A stretch of DNA of 64,000 bases from Typha latifolia (GCA_019914945.1 CM034100.1:9187096-9251095), one strand, 5' to 3'; counted from the stretch's first letter, positions 43,511 to 56,376 are shown. Made by a program: numbers and translations. The notes: generated by a model from the letters alone, not told the origin.

Positions 43511-46500
43511 TTAGCCCGATGATCCCTTATTTACAAAGCTATCAACTTGACAGATGTCAAGGAATTCTTGTAAGTCGCTTCTTGTTAGAAACCTATTGAT
43601 CATGAGAACAATTAAATTTACATAAACTTTATATAATTTATTTATTCACCATTCATTTAAGACAAAGAAATAAAAGGTCTTAATTACCTGTCCAGAAGAA
43701 CTCGTGCTATGGATTTGCAACCACCTACAACTGAAGATTGCATATTAAGAGCAATATTTGGATTATGAACACTTTGACGGATGTGTATCCAACCGTGTTG
43801 CCCATGAATTTCATCAAAAACTTTAGCCCTGGTAACTCACATATTTAATATTTATGAAGAACTCAAATAGCTAGTAGATAATAGATGTTCGAAATATAGG
43901 AGGAAGGAAAGAAAGAAGGAATCAAAGGCCTATATATACCTGTACATATATGCATCAATAGGAGCTGAAGTGTCATTTGAGTCCACAAGGCACCCCTCGC
44001 TCACCCAACAATCGCCACAAGTATCAAGCTCCCACCCAGGAAGTTGTCCTTCCTAATAATTAACAGTATGTTAAACAAAGTTTCAAAGGGAAAAAGGATT
44101 TCTGAATAACACCAATAACCTAATGGCACAAAAATCTAGCTACGTACTCTTTTCATATATTTTCAAATTGGTTCCTTTTTAATCTATATTTGTGATGGAA
44201 AGAAAGAGATCTTTGCTTAGTTTTTAAGGAATATCCTCAATATAAACACTTTTTTTATCCTCCTTTCTCATATTTGTAAAGAACCAAAAAAAAAAGAATA
44301 GTTTTTAATTTGTATAGTAAGCACTACAAACAAGAAGAGGTTTTTTCTTCAGATATACCTTAAAAAAAATTCAATGAACAAGTATGAAGTATGTTGTAAA
44401 GAAGGAGAGAGAGATATTAAAAAAAAAACATATACAGTAATATGTACGTAGGGATAGTAGCACCTGGATATACTTGCTCAAAGTCTCAACTACTTCAGTA
44501 CCCTTCTGTTTAGCATACGTGGGTTGGGTCAAGATGTTCATCCTCAGCTCAACAGACTCAACTGGCTCTCGCAGTTCTTTGATTAGACTTCCGAGTCCTT
44601 CGTCTGAACCTATGAGCTTCATTCGGACCATCTCTATGATTATCTTCACCACCATGTATGCTCCTTAATTTAGGATATCAAATGTAAATGTGCTTGTTAA
44701 TTCTGAACTAGAGGATAATAGAAGCTAAGATAGGAACTTATTTGTCAATTACTGGGATACAAAATTAGTTATATGAGTATAGTGCATGAGCTTTTTGTCA
44801 TATTCTACCACATGGCAAACATACCACACTAGTTATTAGAATTAATTACATCCTAAACCGTTAGAAATAGTACCATTTTCACATAGTTTTTAGGTGAATG
44901 AAGTTTGATGTCAAGAAAGAGTTTAAGTTATGGAAGTTAAAGATGTATGATTTATTAGTTCAATAAGGGCAACACAAGGCTTTAACTGACAAGAAATAAA
45001 AGTGGGAATGTGTCAAATGATGATTGGAAAGAAGTTAACATGAAGACTCATTCTACTATTTGTTTGTGTTTTGGCAAATGAGGTTTTATTTAATATAATT
45101 AGTGAGAAAAGTGATAAAGATTTGTGAGTTAAGTTGGAGAGTTTGTATGAATTGAAAACCATTAGGGTGAAGATTGATGATGAATATAAGGCAATCACTT
45201 TGTTTTGTATATTGCCGGATTCATATGATAATCTTGTCAATACTTTGAGTTGTAGTAAGAAAGATTCAATTACTCTTCTTGCAAATGAGCTCTAGAATAA
45301 GACATCTTTGGTAGTTTGGTCGAAACCAAAAATAAGGCACTAATGATAAGAGAGAGATTATTTGGTAAAAATAATTCATCAAGAAGTCGAGCAATAAGCA
45401 AGTCTAAAGTTCGTTCTTTGTTTAGGGGGCCTAATATAAAGAGTTATAAGTTGTGGTATCCAAGTACAAAAAGATAATCACAAACTGAAAAAAAAAATAT
45501 TTTGATGATCCATAATGCTAAAAAATGACATTGAAAAGAAGGGTAATGATCAAGAAGAATTGACAATGTCAAGATTTTGTAGCTCAACAAGAATTGCCTA
45601 CTATAAATGATTTTTTTTTTATCATACTCCTATAGATATTAGTGGGCATAAAAAGGAAAATGAAGTTGATCAAGTAAATGAAGATGAGAATGAAAAACCT
45701 AGCCAATCTACTCCACTTGTAGGACGTTCCTTAAGAGAAGCTCATGCTCCCAATTGGCATCAAGATTTTGTTGGTACTATTACTTTGCATGCTATAATTA
45801 TTGGAGATGAAAATCTAATATCATACATTCAATCTACAAAGTGAGACGGTTCTAATCGTGAAAGCTTAATAGATTTAAAACAAGATTAATGGTAAAAAAA
45901 TTTCTCAAAAGCAAAGTATTAGTTTTCGTGAAATTTTTATGCCAATGATCAAGTTTGTTTATATTAATTTTATTCTTTCATTAGTTGCTATACATGACCT
46001 AATATTGGAACAAATGAATGTAAAAATGATATTTTTATATCGGAGCTCTAAGAGGAAGTAAATCTACAATAACTGGAAGATTAAATTAAGAAAGACAAAG
46101 AATGACTAGTTTGTAAGTTGAAGAGATTATTATACGGACCCAAACAAGCTTTAAATAATGGTACAAAATATTTGATATGTTTTATGGCAAATCTTGATTA
46201 TAAAGGAAGCATGTATAATTATTGCATTACTTCAAGTTTTTTAATGATGATTCTTACTTTATTTTGATTTAATATATTGATGATATGCTTTTGATATGAA
46301 AGGAAAAAAAATTAAAATTGACGATATCAAAGCAAGTCTGAGCAAGAGGTTTGAGATGCGAAACCTTAAGACGAAAAGGCAATTCTTTGTTATTGAAATT
46401 TCAAGAGATAAAAAAAAGTATGTTGTCACATTCCCAAATGGCATATTGAGAGGGTGTTAAAAAATTTGGCATGAGCAAAACTCAACTAATAAATATTACA

Positions 46501-49243
46501 TCAACACCTCATTTAATATTGTCATCAAAGAAATGTACAATGACTAAAAAGATGAGTAAGGTATGGCTAAAATATTTTATACAAGTGTAATTGGAAGCTT
46601 AATAATGTTTGCAATAGCACATAGACTAGATATTAGATATGTGGTAGGTATACTAAGTAGATTCATAAAAATTCCCCTCATATTGGGAGGATACAAAACG
46701 GGTGCTCCAGTACTTGAGAGACATCCGTGACTATGTTATTACATATAAGTGTTCATCTTTTCTGTATGACCTTTTTACTCTAATTTTATTTGTGATCTTG
46801 ATTAAAAAGAGGTTAGCTATAGTATTTATATTTCAATTTGGAAATAGATAAGTGAGTTGGATGTCAAAATTTTAGGACTTATGGAGATAATGTGTGATAA
46901 TGTGGGTGCAATACATTTAATTAAGAATCTAGTTCATCACAAAAAGGACAAGACACATTGGCGCAATATTGTTACATTCTTCAAGCTATAAAAGATAGAA
47001 AAGTTCAGTTGGTGAAAGTGAAGTGATTTGAGTTACTTAGTGGAACGGCAAGCATGTAAACCAAGGCAAGATTATCTAAGTGTAACTATCATGACGATTA
47101 CTAGTGTCAAAGAATAAAACAAAAAAGATGGAAGAGTTGTTAGCAGTACCATCGTCAAGGAAATAATTCTCCTTTAGGGCGCCGTGCCCCGTGGTCTCCA
47201 TCATGAGGTGCGTCTCGACTCCATACCGGTTGAGCTGTATTCCCTTGTCGATGACATTCCGGTATCCGACTCTGTACAGGCAGTGGTGCCCGCCCCTTGC
47301 CGTTATGAATTCTGTCAGCCCCACACTGGCCCTCGCGTCTGTCACCACCGTCGTCCCAGGATGCTCCTTTAGCACGATTGCGGCCATCAGCGCTATTAGG
47401 CGGTCACCGTTGATGGCAGTGCCGGTTGCATCAACGACGCCGCTACGGTCAACGTCAGTGTCGAAGACTACACCGAGGTCGGCACCATGGTGGAGGACGG
47501 CGGCACAGGTGAGGGACATGGCAGTGGTATCCTCCGGGTTCGGAATGTGGTTGGGGAACATGCCGTTCGGGTCGAGATGGAGGCTGCCAATGGTATCAGC
47601 GCCCAGCTTGTCGAGCACATCCCATGTGAAGAACCCGCCTGACCCGTTGCCAGCGTTCACTATTATCTGGATACATTGGAGAGAGTGCAACGTCATAGAT
47701 ATATATCCCCTACTGTGCTGGTGATATGCATTCCACTTGCTTTAATGTTATTGTTAAAAGCTATTAGATTCACCAATTGGTTGCCGGTTGCCCAATTTGT
47801 CCAGAAGTAATCTTAGTCAATTGAAATCGTTGGATATATATTTGTCCAGTAAGGTGAAATTATTGGATATATTTTCAAAAATATCATTATGTACATTTAA
47901 TCTTGTTAACCTCGTTAAAACATAATGAAGTTGATGCAGAGGATTTCTTTTAACCTTTGTACCTATCATTTGAATTGGTCAGAAAAAGATATATTTGTTA
48001 GAGAAGTTCTTTTCAAAAAAGCACGATTTTGCTTAAAAGGAACTCTACTAATTTTCCTATACTTAAAAACGGGGGGGCGGGGGGAGGGGAGTGACGAAGT
48101 TCCAAGAGAAAACTAATCTTTAACGCCAAAAAAGTGTAACATTGATATTTTTAAATGGTGATAGAATATTGTCAAATAGATATGTTAGGTAATTAAATTT
48201 AACTTGAAATATTTTAAAGATAATAAAAAATAATTGCTTACATGGTAGAATATCAATGGCCATAAAAACTTGATGTAGGCTATAAATCATAAAATACTTT
48301 TTTTTTTAAATTAGGAAGAATCTAATTTTGAAGGTTAGTAAGTTGTAACCAATAATATTTTTTACCTTAAAACCGTTGAGCGGGGTATCGCAGTGTGAAG
48401 GATGAGCTATTTTCTCCGTGATAATGTCGCGTAGAAGCTTGGAATATGCACTCATAAAATCCACCCGAGTAATCACCGGCGGCATTCCTCGTCCCCCTCC
48501 GAGCCCCATCTTTCTTGCCACGTACTTCCTCGCGGCTCTCTCGCAGATCTCCATCACGTCGCTCGAGCTTACTCCCCCACTCTTCGTAAAGAACTTGATG
48601 CCATTCCGAGTGTACGGTAAGTGCGACGCCGTCATCTGCAACAACCTAACACAGTTAAAATGACAAGTACAACGTAGCTCGCTTCCATAATATATAAACT
48701 TTAGTCCTATACCATGATAGATGCATCGTAGCTGAAGTCTGGCAAGACAGTGCTCATAAAGCAAGCCGGAGTGGTGGCTAGACCCATGTTGAACACTAGA
48801 CACCCCGCCCTCGCCAGTCCAGTGAGCAAGGCCGTGCTGAGTCCAGGCCCCGAGAGCCGAGGGTCACGGCCAACCGACACCCGCACCTTCGACACCGCCT
48901 TGTCGCTGCCGTCTCTTAGACCCTCTGCGATCCACTCTCCAAAGGTCTCGCCTATCGCCTCCACCGCTTGCGGCGAGAGGTCCACTGTTCGGCCTTTCTC
49001 GCCCTCCAGTGCGACTCCTCGTACATCGGATCCGTTCTGTAGCCTTCTGATCCTGTCGCCTTCCTCATCTGTTGCGATGATACTTATAGATTCTAGCCGG
49101 CCGGCCGCTGTCCTCTGAGACGGCCGTGGACACGGGATTCTGAACTGCGTGGTGAACTTTGATGGATTCGGTAGAGATGGGAATCTGCTAGAGTTGTATG
49201 GGGGAGTTGCTGAGGAAGTGGATGGCGATGCAGCACTGGCCAT
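43511..49243 (-). CDS. Plastid-type phosphohexomutase (phosphoglucosamine/phosphomannomutase-like)
   Basis: Seven exons on the minus strand: 49243-48713, 48635-48366, 47666-47150, 44663-44464, 44052-43940, 43828-43688, 43592-43511 (stop TAA). All introns are GT-AG, phases agree, total 1,854 nt, 617 residues, close to the length I recall for plant relatives such as Arabidopsis At1g70820 and At5g17530. It belongs to the alpha-D-phosphohexomutase superfamily, which moves phosphate between carbons of a sugar phosphate. The N-terminal 60 residues are rich in S, T, P and R with few acids, like a plastid transit peptide. Motifs: TASHLP loop (Ser181, phosphate carrier), metal loop DTDVDRSG (D336, D338, D340), sugar loop ETTGHGA (E424-H428), phosphate-binding RQSVHNP (R561). 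The usual bacterial TASHNP has Leu here, so the exact substrate is unsure. The start is the first ATG before the transit-like segment. Intron 3 hosts a copia remnant. Confidence 0.9.
44890..47080 (+). mobile_element. Decayed copia element within intron 3
   Basis: Antisense to the host gene. In order: gag-like 'KFDVKKEFKLWKLKMYDLLVQ' (about 44905), 'DLWVKLESLYELKT' (about 45115), 'PLVGRSLREAHAPNWHQDFV' (about 45712), an RT remnant 'LSKRFEMRNLKTKRQFFVIEISRD' (about 46340), 'SVIGSLIMFAIAHRLDIRYVVGILSRFI' (about 46590), then RNase H 'CDNVGAIHLIKNLVHH' (about 46895). Protease, integrase and the catalytic RT are mostly gone, and stops are everywhere. No LTRs or target duplication were found. The intron's splice sites at both ends are intact. 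Confidence 0.8.
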
Positions 49244-49355
49244 GACTATCGAACCAACCTCAAGTGTGTGCTAGTTAAAGTCTTTTGCACTGAGAAATAT
49301 ATCATTTGAGATAGCTAGCTAGGAACGAAATATCTCTTTGTATATATGCAGATGC
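49244..49355 (-). promoter_or_regulatory. Putative core promoter of the phosphohexomutase gene
   Basis: On the minus strand a TATA-like 'gcatatataca' lies at about 49338-49349, roughly 100 bp upstream of the ATG. Spacing is plausible for a short 5' UTR. There is no direct proof of a transcription start. Confidence 0.35.
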
Positions 49356-49754
49356 TCAATTCAAGCAGTTGGGATGTGGTGGAGACGTACTTCTGACACG
49401 ATAGTGTCCGTGAGGTCCAAAATTTATTTCGAGTTGAGAGAAGAAACGCTGCAAGAGGGTGGAGAGGAACTAACGATAGTGCCTGTGAGGTCTAAATTTT
49501 GGTTAGTGCGACAGGAAGAAAGGAATGGATTGGAATTATCCGACTGGAGCTCCAGATGCCAACAAAATTATGCTTTCAGTAGCCCTCTCAAAGAAAAAGT
49601 GACTCGTGTATAACAATCATCTGCAGCGTCACTTACTCTGATATCACCGCTTTCTGTTTTTGCAACCAATGCGAAAAACAGAGGGTTATGCACCAATCAA
49701 TTGAAGATAGTATTTTTTTTCTTAAGGAAAAAATATATTAATCAACTTCCGCGG
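49356..49754. other. Upstream intergenic region with a short imperfect duplication
   Basis: No gene seen. 'gatagtgtccgtgaggtccaaa' (about 49402) recurs imperfectly as 'gatagtgcctgtgaggtctaaa' (about 49475). Such repeats upstream of a TATA box could be regulatory or chance. Confidence 0.4.
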
Positions 49755-50236
49755 TTACAGCGCCACTTACATCAACAGCCCAAATAGAAACGAGCGAGGG
49801 GGAAAGGAGCCCTCCGAATTATAATTGAGAGTCATATTCCTACTATAATTTACGAGCCAATCAGTTGATTAATTGGCCTTGTGGTAGATATGGTACAAAA
49901 ATAATAAAGAAAAAGCAGATAAGAGATACATACAATCATCAATGATAACGGCAGATGCCCAAGGTGTCAGATGGAGACCTTTCAAAATGTTAACATGGAG
50001 CAACGAGTCGATTTCAATAATGAGGTGTGTAACCTGCGTTGATTAAGGAAGCGAAGAGCCTCACGTAGCCCGACCACTTCAGTAGCCAAGGTGGAGTGGA
50101 AGATGCCATACCAATAACCCGCACAGATCAAGGAACCTAGTGAGAAGCGTAAGATAAAGCCCGCCCCATTAGTTTCGTTGGGACATGAAAAAGAACCATC
50201 GATGTTGAGTTTGAGGAAGTCCGGAGGAGGTGGCTC
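49755..50236 (-). pseudogene. LINE-type RNase H remnant
   Basis: From 50236 on the minus strand: 'PPPDFLKLNIDGSF' (the RNase H opening with catalytic Asp), 'GAGFILRFSLGSLICAGYW', 'ATEVVGLREALRFL' (catalytic Glu region). After a frameshift comes 'YHIYHKAN' with 'STDWLVNYSRNMTLNYNSEG'. This is the RNase H domain found at the C-terminus of plant LINE-like non-LTR retrotransposons (RVT_3 type). It ends near an A/T-rich tail at 49720-49740. A family A LTR is inserted at its 5' side. Confidence 0.78.
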
Positions 50237-50967
50237 TGATACACCTTGTTAGAGTCTTTTTTTATTGCATTAGTTATTTATTTTTATTAAAATAAATTTT
50301 TTATAGGTTGTATTCGAACGCCTGCATCAGGTTTGCAAAAACATATAATGCCTTTTGTGCATTTGAACGCGATTGGGCGGGTTTGAACGCGATCGATGGG
50401 AGTCCACTAGAATTAGGGTTAACAATTTTTATTTTGGCTTGTTAGCTTATAAAAGTGTGGTGGCAGCCAAAAATCATTATGCTTATGGAATATTAGTTTC
50501 TTGCCTCTCTATCCTCTCTCTAGTCTCTCTACCCCAATCTCTTTCCTTTCTCTTCACCAACCTACCACCTCTACCGTTGACAAGATCTCTCCTAACTTCT
50601 AATCTCTCTCGTCTCTCGAGTCCTCCCTCTTTCTTGGGATCTCGATCACTTATTCCCCTTCATTTTTATCTCTTAAATAACATCAAACATCCACCCTCAT
50701 CTCCATTATCATCCATAACTCTAACATCCACTCCACCCGTCACCATCACCATCATCCGTACTATATTGTATTTTCATCCTAGTTGCAATTCGAATCTGCA
50801 AGGGGTATAAATATGCAAAATGTAGATCAAGGAGTTTCAAATCGATCCCACTTAGTTTCGTAAGTTTTTGACTATGAGAGAATATTTGATAAATATTTTT
50901 CCTCGATTGCGTAGACTGTTTCGTACAATAAATTCAGATCTTGAAGGAATCATTTGGTAACTTATTA
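50237..50967 (+). repeat. Family A 5' LTR (element 4)
   Basis: Starts TGATACACCTTG, ends 'gtaacttatta', and is followed at once by the primer site 'ttggtatcagagccaag' (50968-50984). The upstream array is short (50310-50395), the TATA-like 'cttataaaagtg' is at about 50447, and the C/T leader follows. Internal gag of the same orientation comes next. Confidence 0.85.
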
Positions 50968-52077
50968 TTGGTATCAGAGCCAAGCAAACCTCAGACCTCC
51001 ATTAATGGTGAAAACAAAGAAGATGGTATCAACAAGAAGATCAATGAGAACACACCGACAAGGGAAGACTCAATCCACGATAACCCTAACTAAGAAACTG
51101 ATTCCTTTAGAGGCATGTTCCAAACATTACTGCATAGGGTTGACGCAATGCAAATGATCATAATGCTTTAAAGGAATATGTCATGAACCGATCGGCTTCG
51201 TCATCTCGTCGATGAATATCGGTGCCTCAAGAAGGACTAGCGGTGGGACCACACCGAACCGATACTCCACAGGTCGACATTCGACATAGTAATGTCAATG
51301 ATCCTCTTTTACCTATTTCTACACATCATCTCCCACCTTCGATACACAACCCAAGACCGACGGTGGTGGAACCTGAGAGGCGTGTGGCACTAGTGCGCTT
51401 TGTCAATGAAGAGGATTGGCACTTAGAGGATGATATTGACCCCTTTGGAGATGGTGAGGGGCATGCTTGAGGATTCAGAGAAGGAGATCAATAAGCACAA
51501 AGGTTCAGACCAGAACCAAGAATCTTTTGTTAACCTGATAATGCTATTGAAGGGAGTACCGCACATTTAGACTTTCCAAATTTCAAGGCGGTGATCCGAT
51601 GGATTGGGTGTTTTAAATAGAATAATACTTTAATTGTCAAGAGACAGCAGGGGATGCAAAGATCTAGATGGCAAGTTTTTACCTCTAAGAAATGACATTG
51701 CATTGGTATCAATTGGCTATTCGTGGTGGAGAATTTACTAGTTGGGCAAAAATTTTAAGGAGGATTACACATAGATTTGGGACAGCGGCATATGAAAATT
51801 TTACTGCCACATTAAGTGAGATGGTTTAAAAGACAACCGTATTAGAGTACCAAATAGAATTTGAAAGAGTTAATAGCTATTGTGAGCCACTTTGGCCTGA
51901 ACCGACATTGATGAGCACATTCATTTCAGGGCTGTGGGAGGAGATATAGGCAGATGTTCGTGCTCTCTATCCTACCACTCTCGAGGAGGCTTTTGAGAAG
52001 GCCGTGAGGATGGAGCAAAAGCACAAAGCTCTCAAGATGGTAGCGAAAATAAGTTGGGGCAACCGAGTGATACGATT
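50968..52077 (+). pseudogene. Gypsy gag, element 4
   Basis: Gag of family A, starting 'MVKTKKMVSTRRSMRTHRQG' at about 51005 after the primer site, with frameshifts throughout. Later words 'RFGTAAYENFTATLSEMV', 'EYQIEFERVNSYCEPLWPEPTLMSTFISG' and 'YPTTLEEAFEKAVRMEQKHKALK' are clear. It is cut at 52077 by a family B element, and the next codons ('EMGGL') resume at 57411. Confidence 0.8.
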
Positions 52078-52922
52078 CGGACTTCACCGATGTCGTCTCG
52101 AGCATGGATTCACTTTAGAGGTGTCTTTGTTTTTTATTTTAATGTTTAATTCCTAAGAAAATAAGTTTTCTGTAAGTCGCATTCGAACGCGGTTGTGAAT
52201 GCAGTTGTGGAAGTGGGAAACAGGTGCGTTCGGTCGCGCGTTCGAACGCCTGCATCGCATTCACAAATCCAAAGAAGAGTGAACTAGGTGCTTTCAAACG
52301 CGAGTGGGTGCGTTCGAACGTGGTCGACGATATGTACTATTTAGGGTTAATTTTGAATTGCTTGGTTAGCCTCTAAAAGATGTGGATGGCAACCATAGAG
52401 TCATTATTGAAGAATTGAGTTTTGCCTTGCCTCCTTCGTCTTCTTCGCTCTCGTTCTCTCGATCCCCAAGAACGCCGCTTCTAACCTCCCTCGACCGGCT
52501 AATCACCCTAGTCCCTTAGAGGTGGCCCTCTCCTCCCCCTTCTTCTAATCTATCCAACACTTGCCCTAACCCTTCCACCACCACTTTTCACTAGTGCCGC
52601 CCCATTAATGTCGGTCCACCCCCAACTACCATCATCTAGGATCCCGTGCCTCCATCCACGGATTCTGATCAGACCTCCCCCGATGTTCGTCCACTAATCG
52701 GACGATACCTCGAGATCCCCACACCCAATTCGCCTAAAACTCGATTTGTTGGAAAGCTCTTTTTTGGGCTACATTCACATCAATCCGACGGTGGCATCTT
52801 TTAGGATCTATTTACAAAGTTTCCTGCCAGATCCAGTCTAGATCTGAGAATTGAGAGAGATTGAACCTTAGCCTAAAGGAGAGATCGTATCAAGCTGGTA
52901 TCAGAGCCACCGTTCCTCGGAC

Positions 52923-54240
52923 ACGGCTTCTTATGACGACAACCAGAGCCATGGCTGCACGACGAGATGATGAAAAAGAGATTCTCCCAATAGAGGAGGA
53001 GGAAATGGTTGCGGGAACCTCCACCGGCAGAATCGCCCGATCTAATTGGAATACAAAAGAACCTAGTGTTCAAGCCGTGTTAGGGTCTCTTTCTGAACAA
53101 ATGGCAATCAACAACTAGATGATGATGGAGATGATGTGGGAATTACGGGCGACAAGGGAAGCCATGGCGAATGGGAATGCACCATTGACCCCACGACGAG
53201 AGTCCACTCCTATGAACCCATCGCCACTGGTTCAGAATTTGCAACCACAAGAGCCGCTGCTGCCACCACCCTATGGGCAGAGGCAAGCAAGGATGGTTCC
53301 ACTAGGGCTAGTTGTAGGTGAACCTATCCGATGAGTGAACCACTATGGAGATCAAGATCTGTGGGCGAGTCAATACGATCCAAAACCACGGCATGTTAAT
53401 CAAAATCGAAGGAGGGATCATCAACCCTTCATGGTGTATCCTCCTCCGGTTAGACAATGACTTGGACATGATCTGGAACGAGACAACACCATCCGTGGAC
53501 AAATCGTGCGTCTTGAATTCCCCAAGTTCAAAGGTGGCGATCCGATCAATTGGATGTATAGGGCGGAGCAATTCTTCACATACCAAGGTACGGCAGAAGA
53601 ATATAAGATGACGCTTGCGAGCTTCCACCTTGAAGATGCGGCGCTTCATTGGTTTCGAGCAGCCAATGCCAATGAGGCTATCAAAACTTGGGCTGAATTT
53701 TGTGCCGATATCACGCGGCGATTTGGAGCGTCGGGGTATGAAGACTTCGATGCTCTCCTCTCAAAAATAATGAAAAATACCAAGGTTGGAGCATACCAAG
53801 AAGAATTTGAGAGGATAAATAACAGATGTCATCCCCCATGGACGGATCAACAACTTCGCAGCACCTTCATTTCCGGGCTGCGGGGAGACATACAAGTCGA
53901 TATGAGGGCTTTAAGGCCTAGAACCTTAAAGGAGGCTTTCGAAGATGCGGTGCTCATGGAAGACAAACATAGGGCCATGAAGTTACACCTGAAACAGATT
54001 TGGACGAGCCAAGGAAGCCGCAATCAAGCTCAACCAACCATAGCGGCGGGAAATATTACTAACGTACCAGGGACCACTACTGCAATGGTGCCTCCTCGAG
54101 CACTCCTGAAGCCATCCCAAGATGTGAAGTACATACCTAGAGGTCCAGGACGAGCACTCACACCTGCTTAAGAGGAACGAAGGGCCAAAGGCCTATACTT
54201 TCGTTGTGATTAGAAGTTTGTATCCGGACATCGGTGCGCT
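52923..54240 (+). pseudogene. Family B gag
   Basis: Starts MTTTRAMAARRDDEKE at 52933, meets a stop at about 53116, and continues 'MMMEMMWELRATREAMANG'. After a frameshift near 53460 the open frame 53506-54171 covers the gag core: 'LEFPKFKGGDPINWMYRAEQFFTYQ', 'WAEFCADITRRFGASGYEDF', 'STFISGLRGDIQVDMRALRP'. The zinc knuckle at about 54195-54240 ('YFRCD' then stop 'KFVSGHRC') has Tyr for the first Cys and a stop within it. Confidence 0.84.
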
Positions 54241-54780
54241 AAACTGATGGGATCGGTGATGCTAATAGATGGATTGGAGGATATGGAGAATGAGTTTGCA
54301 GCTGAAGAGGAAGGTGTGAATGGACATCAAAGAGAAGTAGCTGAGGAGCAACCTGTGGAGGACATGATAACCGAAATCTCCCTCCACGCGCCAAAGACTT
54401 TGTGGGTGAACGGTGTGGTCAAGAAAACCACAGTGAGAATCTTGATCGACACCGGATCCACCAACAACTTCATTGACAAGAGGCTCCTTCAAAAGATTGG
54501 GCTCGAGTCGGAACCCACAGAAGGGTTCGATGTGACGATTAGAGATGGCACCACATTGCGAGCAGATTTTATTTGTGGAGGTGTGGAATTGAAGGTGCAA
54601 GGCCAATGTTTCACATTGGATCTTTATCCGTTGGCCTTGCGAGGTGCCGACATTTTTTTGGGGACCCAATGGCTTCAAATCTTAGGGCTTGAAACATTTG
54701 ATTTCTCAAACCTCACACTGACATTTCGGAGGAATGGTCGAAGGGTGCTGCTGGATGGAAATCAACCGCGGTAAGGGCTG
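54241..54780 (+). pseudogene. Family B aspartic protease
   Basis: Open 54247-54774. An acidic linker is followed by 'VRILIDTGSTNNFIDKRLL', the aspartic protease active site D-T-G-S. 'GFDVTIRDGTTL' and 'LDLYPLALRGADIFLGTQWLQ' follow. Of the proteases in the window this and 38709 keep the best active-site loops. Confidence 0.85.
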
Positions 54781-55675
54781 ACATTGCAACCACTTGTGGG
54801 CTTTCCTTGTGCAGGGGACCGAGCTCTACTATTGCAAATGGCTGTTGCTGAACCAAAACATCCACCACCAAGGAAAATAGCCATTGACCTGCAAGAGCTG
54901 CTGCAGGAGTTCAAGAATCTCTTCGAGGAACCTCGAGGACTGCCACCGACCCATCGACACGACCATCGCATCCAGATCATTCCAAAGGCTGAACCAGCAA
55001 ATGTCCTGCCCTATCGGTACCTGCATGTCCAGAAGGAAGAGATCAGCAAATTGGTGGTGGAAATGCTCGAGCAAGGGATTATTCAACCGAGTAGAAGTGC
55101 CTACTCGTCACTAGTGCTGTTGGTTCAGAAGAAAGACAAGAGTTGACAATTTTGCGTCGACTACCGAGCCTTGAATGTGATTACAGTCAAAGACCGGTAT
55201 CCAAAACTGGTGATCGAGGAGTTGCGGATGAACTCATAGGGTTGGCTTACTTCAGTAAACTTGACTTAAGAGTGGGGTACCATCAAATCCGCGTCGACCT
55301 GAAAGATGTGCACAAAACGGCGTTCCAAACTCATGATGGGCATTGTGAGTTCCGAGTCATGCCGTTTTGGCTCACCAATGCATAGGCTACCTTCCAAGGG
55401 CTGATGAATGATCTTTTCCACCCGCTCTTGCATCGGTATGTGCTCATCTTCTTTGACGATATTCTAGTGTATAGTAGGAATTCTAGCGAGCACTTGCGGC
55501 ATGTGCGTGAGGTGTTGAATATCTTACGACAAAACCAGTTAAAGGTCCAGATGAGCAAGTGTCTTTGGGGAGAGTCACGAGTAGAATACTTGGGACATAT
55601 AATCTCAGCAAGAGGAGTTGAAGCCAATCCAAGCAAGATCAAGAATATGGTGGACTGGCCAATTCCTACTAACTA
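54781..55675 (+). pseudogene. Family B reverse transcriptase
   Basis: 54784-55146: 'LPPTHRHDHRIQIIPKAEPANVLPYRY', '[26 protein letters not shown]'. A stop is at 55144. Then '[18 protein letters not shown]' and, after frameshifts, '[26 protein letters not shown]' (motif A Asp kept), a stop at 55382, and '[23 protein letters not shown]' (both Asp kept) in 55404-55676. It would need several repairs to work. Confidence 0.85.
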
Positions 55676-56260
55676 GTGGGAATTGAGGGGATTCCTTGGG
55701 TTGACGGGGTACTATCGACGATTCGTTGCCAACTATGATAAAATTGCTGCTCCGCTGACCTCCTTACTCAGAAAGGTGGATTTCAATGGACGGGCAAGGC
55801 GACGGAGGCCTTCGAAGCCTTGAAGACAGCTATGTCTACCACTCCGGTTCTAGCATTACCGGATTTCAGCAAGCCCTTTGTGGTGGAATGCGACGCTTCG
55901 GATGAGGGCATTGGAGCAGTTTTGATGCAAGAGGACAGACCCGTGGCATATATGAGCAAGGCATTGTCAAACCAGTCACGACAACTATCCACCTACGAGC
56001 ACGAAATGCTATCGATTCTACACGCCGTCACCAAATGGCGACCCTACTTGATCAGCCAACGATTTACTATTCACACGGACCAGCGTAGCTTACCCTACTT
56101 CATGGAGCAACATGTGCACACCCCAGCCCAGCAATGGTGGTCACGAAACTCCTTGGGTATGACTACAAGAAGGGGATTGAGAATTGAGCAGCCGATGCCC
56201 TTTTGTGCCAACCGAACACAAGTGAGCTCGCCTCTTTTTCAGCACCAACCTTTCCTCTAA
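55676..56260 (+). pseudogene. Family B RNase H
   Basis: After a stop at 55675, '[29 protein letters not shown]' leads to a frameshift and the open frame 55820-56260: 'LPDFSKPFVVECDASDEGIGAVLMQEDRPVAYMSKAL', 'EHEMLSILHAVTKWRPYL', 'LPYFMEQHVHTPAQQ'. It ends in a shifted frame near 56200. Confidence 0.85.
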
Positions 56261-56376
56261 TTTCAAATATGTGGGGAACCAATGCAGAAGATCAAATCAT
56301 GGAGGAGCTAAAGTCAGATATCATGGATCGCTTCCCAAATTTAACCTTGAGGACAAGGTTGCGGAAGCGTGCTGAT
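56261..56376 (+). pseudogene. Tail after missing integrase, and polypurine tract
   Basis: Just past the RNase H, where about 1.5 kb of integrase should follow, the sequence goes to 'NAEDQIMEELKSDIMDRFPNL', a chromodomain-end-like tail. Then come 'ccttgaggacaaggttgcgg' and the 3' LTR. The integrase was lost by a clean deletion. Confidence 0.78.

Noticed and set aside
47184..47724. A 177-codon plus-strand frame
   Set aside because: Antisense shadow of exon 3 of the phosphohexomutase. The minus strand has the conserved motifs and splice sites.
53119..53334. Separate small gene with MMMEMM start
   Set aside because: It is the in-frame continuation of the family B gag after a premature stop.
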